DNA from: Deltaproteobacteria bacterium
Lineage (GTDB): Bacteria > Desulfobacterota > Desulfarculia > Desulfarculales > Desulfarculaceae
Reading direction: 5' to 3'
Length of the DNA stretch: 64,000 nt
Assembly (NCBI GenBank): GCA_020444165.1
Contig: JAHLLK010000005.1
Span: 62,001-126,000, forward strand
Under the pieces are notes generated by a model. That model was given only the letters and a program-made list of their open reading frames with translations. It was not told where the DNA came from and did not search any database. Positions within the stretch are counted from its first letter, which is position 1. Each line of letters begins with the position of its first letter. This document shows, in pieces, positions 58,930-64,000 of the stretch. A program made the translations under genes and the position numbers.

Positions 58930-59205
58930 CGGCGGAACAGGATCGAGGCCGATGCTCGGCAAATTCACACATGTTGAAGTTAAAACAGCGGCACATGTCA
59001 TATTTCGGCGGTTGGTTGTGCGCCATCGGCCTCAAGCGGGCCACGCATCCACCCCAAGCAAGTTCCACTTGCTTGGGGACCCCGGGGATGTCCCGCCAAA
59101 CCACGATCCCAAAAGGAGAGTGATTTGTGCTGGTTGGCAAAACCACGCTTTTGCCAGCCAGCTTAAGATGCACGGTGCGGGAAGCGCCGTGCATCACCCT
59201 CGAAT
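58930..59205 (+). repeat. Family B hairpin-string repeat, copy B4
   Basis: Shares GAGGCCGATGC and ATCGGCCTCA flanks with copy B1 (inverted). Hairpins: CCCCAAGCAAG/CTTGCTTGGGG (59053-59078), TGGCAAAAC.../...TTTTGCCA (59133-59157) and GATGCACGGTGC-GGGAA-GCGCCGTGCATC (59167-59195). It fills part of the 712-bp gap 58609-59320, where no gene is seen. The rest has an AT-rich CTCTAAA/TTTAGAG dyad (59243-59270) close to the kinase start. Confidence 0.65.
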
Positions 59206-59320
59206 CAGGAACCTCCCGCCGGAGCGGAGGATTTCCCCCCCCCTCTAAAAAATATTATATATCTTTAGAGCCACCCCGCAGGTGGCGACCACCAGAGCCC
59301 GCAAGGTGTAAGGAGCGGTT

Positions 59321-61378
59321 TTGAGCAGAGCGCAGGAAAAGGATTCCCTGAAGAGGCGCTATGCCTATTTGGCTCCGCTGGCTTTGGTCAGCGTGGTGGT
59401 GCTGACCGTTCTGTACAGCCTGACCGTCTATTTCACCTTGAGTTCCTCGGCCGAGCGGGAGAACCTGGCCGCCAACTTGGCCCAGGCCGAGATCGCCGCC
59501 CTATTGGTAGCTGACCATCAGGAGTCCCTGCGGGCCCGCCTGATGGCCATCGCCTCCCGCAACGTCACCCGGGAAGCCCTGCTCCAGCGCAACTTGCCCG
59601 AGGTGTCCGCCTTGATGCGGCCTCTGGCCGAGCACTCCAACGAGGTGAAAAGCGTCTTTGTGGCCAACCCGGCGGGCCAGGTGCTGGTGCAGGAGCCGGA
59701 GAGCGCCGTCCTGACCGCTCCCGCGGCCCGGGTGGCCCTGGCCGCTTTTCTCCCGCTGAGCGATCCCAGTCCCTTTCTTTCCCCGGTGCATGCCTGGCCC
59801 GGCCCGCGGGACGAAAAGGTGGTGACCTTGAGCGTGCCGGTGCGGGACCGCACCGGCCGGCTCATCGGCTTTTTGGGCCTGTTGCAGCGGGCGGCCATGT
59901 GGCAGACCCGCTTCCAGAACTTCAAATCCCGGCCCGGCCGGGTCTACCGTCTGTTCGACCAGGACGGCGGCCTGGTGGCCGCGGGCCCGGCCGAGAACCA
60001 GAGCGGCGGGGCGGAGCTGGGCACTTTGGTGAAGATGGCCGCCCAGCATCTGCCCCCGGGGCAGGAGTCCGCGGCCTGGTTGGGCGAGTTGCCTCCCCGC
60101 GAGCAGAAATTTTTTGTGGCCGCGGCCCGCGTACCGGGCCCGCACTGGCTCATGGTGGTGACCCACGACTATTGGCTCTCCACCACCCCCACCCGGCTCC
60201 TGTTGCGTAACCTCTTGGGCTTCCTGGCCGTGGCCTGCCTGTTCCTGGGCTTTTTGGGCTACCTGCTTGCGTCCCGCAACCGGGTGCAGCAAAAAATGCT
60301 GACCAGCCTGGATGACGAAGCCCGCCGCCTGGAGGCCACGGTGGCGGCCCGCACCTCGGATCTGCAAAGCTCCACCGAACGGCTCACCAGCCTTTTGACC
60401 GACCTGCCGGACATCGTGTACGAGCTGGACCACGAGGCCCGGCTGACCTTTGTGTCCCAGGCGGTGGATATGGTCCTGGGCTACTCCCCGGCGGAGTTGG
60501 TGGGGCGGCGCTGGCGGGACCTGGTCCTGGACGAGGATCGCCCCGCCTTTGACGAGGAGCGGGCCCGCATCTCGGAGGATCAGCTCCTGGCCATCACCGC
60601 CCTGCGTTACCGCTGCCACGATGGGCAGGTGCGCTGGCTGTCCATCCGTTCCCGGGCCCGCCGGGACCCGGCCGGCCAGCTCATCGGCCGGCGGGGGGTG
60701 GCCCGGGACGTCACCAGCCAGGTGCTGGCCGAGCAAAGGGTGCGCGAGCTGTCGGGGCGCATCATCCAGGCCCAGGAAGAGGAGCGCCGGCGGCTGGCCC
60801 TGGACCTGCACGATGAGCTGGGCCAGCTTCTGATGGCTTTGAAAATCGGCTTGCAAGCGCTCATCGTCAAGGGCGAGCAGAACCCCCAGGAGGTGAGCAA
60901 ACTGGTGCAGCTGAACCAGCGCATCACCGACCGGGTGCGGGCCCTGGCCTATCAACTCCGCCCGGCGGTGCTGGACAGCTTCGGCCTGGTGGCCGCGGTG
61001 GAGGATCTGTGCGAGTCCTTTGCCGAGTCCGATCTCATTGCGGTGGAGCACCAGTTGGACGATCTGGACGAGAGCGACCTCTCAGCGGAACTGAAGCTGT
61101 CCCTGTTCCGCTTTGTGCAGGAGGCCCTGACCAACGCGGTGCGGCACTCGGGCAGCAGCCTGGTCCGGGTTTTCCTGCACCGCCGCGACCCCCATCTGGA
61201 GATTTCGGTGGCCGACTGCGGCCACGGCTTTGATCCGGAGGAGGCCTTCCGCCAGGGCAAGCACCTGGGCCTTTTGGGCATGAAGGAACGTTTATCGCTA
61301 TTGGGCGGCATCCTGACCATCACCAGCACCCCCCAGGGGTCCACGGTGACGGCCAAGGTGCCGCTGTTGGGAGATTGA
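59321..61378 (+). CDS. NarX/DegS-type sensor kinase with Cache and PAS domains
   Basis: A 685-residue sensor. TM1 is near 20-40 (VSVVVLTVLYSLTVYFTL). A periplasmic Cache-type domain spans about 45-285. TM2 is near 298-320. PAS covers about 360-470 (LPDIVYELDHEARLTFVSQ, with its PAC motif YRCHDGQVRWLSIRSRARR). The HisKA_3 box is LALDLHDELGQLLMALKIGL with His497. A short ATPase domain ends DCGHGFDPEEAF and HLGLLGMKERLSLLGG. The TTG start has AAGGAG seven bases upstream. The next gene, a LuxR-type regulator, begins three bases later, so the pair forms a NarL-type system. Confidence 0.88.
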   Translation: MSRAQEKDSLKRRYAYLAPLALVSVVVLTVLYSLTVYFTLSSSAERENLAANLAQAEIAALLVADHQESLRARLMAIASRNVTREALLQRNLPEVSALMRPLAEHSNEVKSVFVANPAGQVLVQEPESAVLTAPAARVALAAFLPLSDPSPFLSPVHAWPGPRDEKVVTLSVPVRDRTGRLIGFLGLLQRAAMWQTRFQNFKSRPGRVYRLFDQDGGLVAAGPAENQSGGAELGTLVKMAAQHLPPGQESAAWLGELPPREQKFFVAAARVPGPHWLMVVTHDYWLSTTPTRLLLRNLLGFLAVACLFLGFLGYLLASRNRVQQKMLTSLDDEARRLEATVAARTSDLQSSTERLTSLLTDLPDIVYELDHEARLTFVSQAVDMVLGYSPAELVGRRWRDLVLDEDRPAFDEERARISEDQLLAITALRYRCHDGQVRWLSIRSRARRDPAGQLIGRRGVARDVTSQVLAEQRVRELSGRIIQAQEEERRRLALDLHDELGQLLMALKIGLQALIVKGEQNPQEVSKLVQLNQRITDRVRALAYQLRPAVLDSFGLVAAVEDLCESFAESDLIAVEHQLDDLDESDLSAELKLSLFRFVQEALTNAVRHSGSSLVRVFLHRRDPHLEISVADCGHGFDPEEAFRQGKHLGLLGMKERLSLLGGILTITSTPQGSTVTAKVPLLGD

Positions 61379-61380
61379 TC

Positions 61381-62055
61381 ATGGCTGAAAATTACCGTCT
61401 GGTGATCTGCGACGACCACGCCATCTTCCGGGAAGGGCTCAAGAACGTGCTGGCCCAGAACCCCCGCCTGGAGGTGGTGGGCGAAGCCGGTGACGGCTAC
61501 ACCGCCGTGACCCTGGTGAAGAAGCTGGCGCCGGATCTGGTGATCATGGACATCGCCATGCCCGACATGAACGGCATCGAGGCCACCCGGGAAATCATGA
61601 ACGAGATGCCCCAAACCCGCATAATCATCCTGTCCATGCATTCCCGCAAGACCTTCATTGCCGAGGCCCTGAAGGCCGGGGCCCGGGGCTATGTGCTGAA
61701 GGATTCGGCCGGGGACAAGCTGTTGGGCGCGGTGGAGGCGGTGCTGGGGGGTGGCAGCTATTTGGATTCCCCGGTGGCCTCGCACATCATCGATGAGTTC
61801 GTGAAGATGCCCGAAGCCGCCCCGGACACCGACGCCCAGGCCGAGCGCCTGAGCGAGCGGGAGCGCCAGGTGCTCCGGCTCATCGTGGAGGGCTACACCA
61901 ACAAGGAGATCGCCGAGAAATTATTCTTGTCCACCAAGACGGTGGAAAACCACCGGGCCCGCATCATGGCCAAGCTGGGCCGCCACGACGTGATCGGGCT
62001 GGTGAAATACGCCATCGCCACCGGCCTGGTGGACCCGGACTGCTGGAGCCGCTGA
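61381..62055 (+). CDS. NarL/FixJ-type response regulator
   Basis: A 224-residue DNA-binding regulator. The receiver is intact (CDDHAIFREGLKNVL, phospho-acceptor Asp57 in VIMDIAMPDM, LSMHS, YVLKDSA). The C-terminal LuxR helix-turn-helix (about 155-215) has LSERERQVLRLIVEGYTNKEIA and FLSTKTVENHRARI. The ATG at 61381 is used, with GGGAG seven bases upstream and two bases past the kinase stop. It is the cognate partner of the upstream kinase. The targets are unknown; the divergent tandem Usp and receiver genes are natural candidates. Confidence 0.92.
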   Translation: MAENYRLVICDDHAIFREGLKNVLAQNPRLEVVGEAGDGYTAVTLVKKLAPDLVIMDIAMPDMNGIEATREIMNEMPQTRIIILSMHSRKTFIAEALKAGARGYVLKDSAGDKLLGAVEAVLGGGSYLDSPVASHIIDEFVKMPEAAPDTDAQAERLSERERQVLRLIVEGYTNKEIAEKLFLSTKTVENHRARIMAKLGRHDVIGLVKYAIATGLVDPDCWSR

Positions 62056-62089
62056 ACTGGCCAGGATATTTCATGAAGACCGGGCCTCC

Positions 62090-62240
62090 GGTGGCGGCGG
62101 AGGTCAGCCGGCAGCGCCCGCGACTTCGCTCCAACCTGGCTGTAGCATGGGCTACGCCTGCGGCGGCGGCTTGTCCGACGCTTTACCGGTGGCCAACTGG
62201 CTTTGCCGGCCCAGGTTACAAAACCCGGCCTGAAAAAACG
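62090..62240 (-). repeat. Dispersed repeat C2, partner of 31800-31990
   Basis: Its reverse complement matches the core of C1 (GGCGTAGCCCATGCTACA and GGTTGGAGCGAAGTC). It abuts the right arm of the inverted repeat. Confidence 0.55.
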
Positions 62241-62251
62241 GAAGTCCCCAA

Positions 62252-62501
62252 TTGAGAGCATTGCACGGGGCGTCCTGCCCCGTGCAATGTCGGCTTGGCA
62301 AAAACGTGACTCCACCCCAGCAAGCAGAGCTTGCCGGGGGCCCGGGTTTTGCCAAGCCTCACAAATTGCAAGCTTTTTGAAGCTTGCAATTTGGCGGGCC
62401 ATCCTTGGCCCGCAGCGGCCATTGCCTGCCGTAATCATGTTTCACAGCAATTTTTGATATAATATCAACACGTTTAATGTGTTTCACCATGCAATGGCCT
62501 C
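62252..62501 (-). repeat. Family B hairpin-string repeat B5, right arm of a 250-bp inverted repeat
   Basis: The inverted copy of 56774-57023. All hairpins are kept, including the AAGGAT hexaloop (62394-62413) and the AGGAC loop (62260-62288). The few differences from B3 are mostly in loops, spacers and the AT-rich leader. Confidence 0.9.
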
Positions 62502-62536
62502 CAATTATAAACAAACCACGAAGTTATTTTGAGGGG

Positions 62537-62672
62537 TATGGGGGAAAACCTGCGGGGTCCCCAAAAAAACGCGGCTTTTCTGGGGTGCAAACTCCCTTAT
62601 TGAGGGTGAGGCACGGGGCAGGACGCACCGTGCCTCACCCTCAAAAATGGGGTTTCCCCCCACATTCCCATT
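62537..62672 (+). repeat. Chimeric family A/B repeat, copy A8
   Basis: Family A outer arms (GGGGGAAAACC 62540-62550 and GGGTTTCCCCCC 62650-62661) enclose a CCCC.../...TTTTCTGGGG hairpin and a family B stem of 19 bp with one mismatch and loop AGGAC (62601-62643). With C2 and B5 it fills the roughly 700-bp gap 62056-62753, where no gene is evident. Confidence 0.7.
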
Positions 62673-62753
62673 TCTCCAACATCTTCGTAAAATATAAAGA
62701 TGAATCCGGGCCGGCGCCCGGCCAACCTCACCCCCGCCCGCCGAGGAAGCACC

Positions 62754-63464
62754 ATGCCCCCCCAGGCAGAATTCACGGGCTTCACGCCCCAGACCGTCAA
62801 GTTTTTCGAAGATTTGGTGTTCAACAACGACAAGGAGTGGTTCGAGGAGCATCGCAAGGTCTACGAGGAGCATGTGTTGGCCCCTTCCCGGGCCTTGGTG
62901 GTGGCCCTGGGCCGCCGGCTGGAGCCCCTGGCGCCCGGGATAATCGCCGACCCCCGGCTCAACAAATCCCTGTTCCGCCTGTTCCGGGACGTCCGTTTCA
63001 GCAAGGACAAGTCGCCGTACAAGACCCACCTGGGGCTGTGGCTCTGGGAGGGCGACCACCAGCCCCGCATGGAGCGGCCGGGCTTCTACTTCCATTTTCA
63101 GCCGTCCCAGCTCCTTTTGGGCGCGGGCATGTACCAGTTCCCCCGCCACCTTCTGGACCCTTTCCGCCAGGCCGTGGTGGACCCCAAGCTGGGCCCGGCC
63201 CTGACCCAGGCCGTGGCCGCGGTGGAAAAGGCCGGGCTGGAGATGGCCGGCCGCCACTACAAACGGGTGCCCCGGGGCTTTGATCCCGGCCACCCCCGGG
63301 CCGAGCTGTTGAAGTACCACGGGCTCACCGCGCTCCGTTGGGAGCCGATCCCCCCGGAGTTCTACACCCCGGAGCTGGTGGAGTACGCGGTGCGGGCCTT
63401 TGAGAAGATGCTGCCCCTGCACCACTGGCTGATGCGCTTCACCGCCTGGGCGGACCAACTCTGA
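62754..63464 (+). CDS. DUF2461 family protein
   Basis: A 236-residue cytosolic protein of the DUF2461/TIGR02453 family, whose function is not known. Family landmarks: FTPQTVKFFEDLVFNNDKEW near residue 10, FRDVRFSKDKSPYKTH near 77, and GFYFHFQPSQLLLGAGMYQ near 106. The ATG at 62754 has GAGGAA seven bases upstream; the longer frame is not supported. It has no operon partner. Family B repeats stand on both sides. Confidence 0.85.
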   Translation: MPPQAEFTGFTPQTVKFFEDLVFNNDKEWFEEHRKVYEEHVLAPSRALVVALGRRLEPLAPGIIADPRLNKSLFRLFRDVRFSKDKSPYKTHLGLWLWEGDHQPRMERPGFYFHFQPSQLLLGAGMYQFPRHLLDPFRQAVVDPKLGPALTQAVAAVEKAGLEMAGRHYKRVPRGFDPGHPRAELLKYHGLTALRWEPIPPEFYTPELVEYAVRAFEKMLPLHHWLMRFTAWADQL

Positions 63465-63526
63465 GGGGGGGAGCCGGCGGGAAAATTGATACGACCGGCT
63501 GGGCAGTTGAGCGGAGACAAGTTATG

Positions 63527-63651
63527 TCCGCAGCGCGGACCAAGGATGGCCCGCCGGAAGCGCGAAGATCGCAGATCGCAGCGCTTCCGTGGTTTCGCCC
63601 GGATTCATCCCGGGTGAAACCAAGAGGAAAAGGCCAAGGACGGCCTTTTCC
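63527..63651 (+). repeat. Family B hairpin-string repeat, copy B6
   Basis: Four hairpins: GCGGACC-AAGGAT-GGCCCGC (63535-63554), GGAAGCGC/GCGCTTCC (63556-63588), GGTTTC.../...GAAACC (63590-63621) and GGAAAAGGCC-AAGGAC-GGCCTTTTCC (63626-63651). Two of them have ANGGAN hexaloops. It lies between converging genes. Confidence 0.75.
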
Positions 63652-63654
63652 GAC

Positions 63655-63999
63655 CTAATTGGCAAAGCAGGCGGCAAAGGCCTTCAGGAGCCGGGGATCG
63701 CCCTTGATCCGGAGCTTGCCCCGCACCAGCGCTCCCACCAGGCTCTGCTCCTTGCGCAGGAAATTCACCCAGGTACGGCTGTCGGCCTTGAGGCTCAGGT
63801 CGGCCCGGCCCTCCAGCCCCTGGGCCACGGTCAGTTGGCCGTGGTCGATACGCACGGTCACCGCCGCGTTCTCCTCGCCGGAGAAGCTCAGGTGGTAGGT
63901 GGCGGCCAGGTCCCGGGCCCGGCCCCGCTGGAAGGCCAGGGGCAGGGAGGTGAGGAAGCCGGCCAGGGAGGCCGGCCGCACGCCGTTGCCCACCCGGCG
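63655..63999 (-). CDS. SCP2 sterol-binding-fold protein (5' end at window edge)
   Basis: At least 112 residues of an SCP2-type domain, a small lipid-binding fold. The core phrases are LAATYHLSFSGEENAAVTVRIDHG, the following strand TVAQGLEGRADLSLKADSRTWVNFL and GKLRIKGDPRLLKAFAACF. A GTG at 63993 could start it, but the frame is open to the window end, so the true start may lie outside. It converges with the DUF2461 gene across a family B repeat. Ligand and role unknown. Confidence 0.75.
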   Translation of the reverse strand, partial: RRVGNGVRPASLAGFLTSLPLAFQRGRARDLAATYHLSFSGEENAAVTVRIDHGQLTVAQGLEGRADLSLKADSRTWVNFLRKEQSLVGALVRGKLRIKGDPRLLKAFAACFAN

Positions 64000-64000
64000 G

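Noticed and set aside
56774..62501. Composite transposon bounded by inverted repeats
   Set aside because: The arms hold no transposase, no target duplication is visible, and the cargo is ordinary stress and signalling genes. Inversion or repeat spread explains it better.

Overview
The window is high-GC DNA (visibly about 65-70% G+C apart from one AT-richer patch at 6.6-8.0 kb). It has dense two-component signalling, sigma-54 activators, a TRAP transporter, a TSUP anion exporter, universal stress proteins and a fused MobA/YqeC protein. This mix suits a deltaproteobacterial (Desulfobacterota-type) anaerobe, perhaps Desulfarculales-like. That placement is inference, because no rRNA or marker gene is present. 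I found no tRNA, rRNA, CRISPR array or insertion sequence.

Layout. 0-6.4 kb: a catabolic set with an enamidase-like amidohydrolase (cut by the left edge), an AA_synth-family protein, a CoA-acylating aldehyde dehydrogenase and an MFS permease, then a MobA-YqeC fusion of the kind used to mature selenium-dependent molybdenum hydroxylases. 6.6-7.9 kb: two AT-richer secreted unknowns. 8.1-14.2 kb: an ACT protein, then TRAP dctPQM with an aminotransferase and an M20 amidohydrolase. 14.2-17.3 kb: a CBS protein, then a TSUP exporter/TIGR02186/UspA operon with a well-spaced sigma-54 promoter facing a divergent enhancer-binding protein. 17.6-26.6 kb: regulators (EBP, two histidine kinases, a response regulator with a degenerate AAA+ domain, a receiver-only regulator) and a PEP-synthase-like protein. 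26.7-33.5 kb: sulfotransferase, MFS, DGC zinc-binding protein, class V aminotransferase, B-lectin and SDR. 33.8-38.3 kb: a three-gene + strand run with two unrecognised secreted proteins and a TPR protein.

38.6-48.5 kb (minus strand) is the most unusual block. It encodes a TPR protein, three tandem VgrG-like spikes that lack the gp27-like head and start with a coiled coil instead, a DUF2169-pentapeptide protein, a second pentapeptide protein, a DUF3540 protein and a DUF4150/PAAR-like tip. It looks like a type VI-related spike and cargo-loading module, possibly with a heterotrimeric spike. No sheath, tube or baseplate gene is in the window.

48.8-64 kb: a radical SAM/SPASM protein; a VIT/VWA protein divergent from an ECF sigma factor, a zinc-finger anti-sigma-like membrane protein and an SUMF1-fold protein; then a stress/signalling segment (tandem Usp, receiver protein, NarL-type kinase and LuxR regulator) bracketed by a 250-bp inverted repeat; then DUF2461 and a partial SCP2 protein.

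Between the genes lie two modular repeat families. Family A is a nested-hairpin terminator-like element found after stop codons. Family B is a string of hairpins whose loops repeatedly present GGA, including six hexaloops of the form ANGGAN, the hallmark of CsrA-binding sites.
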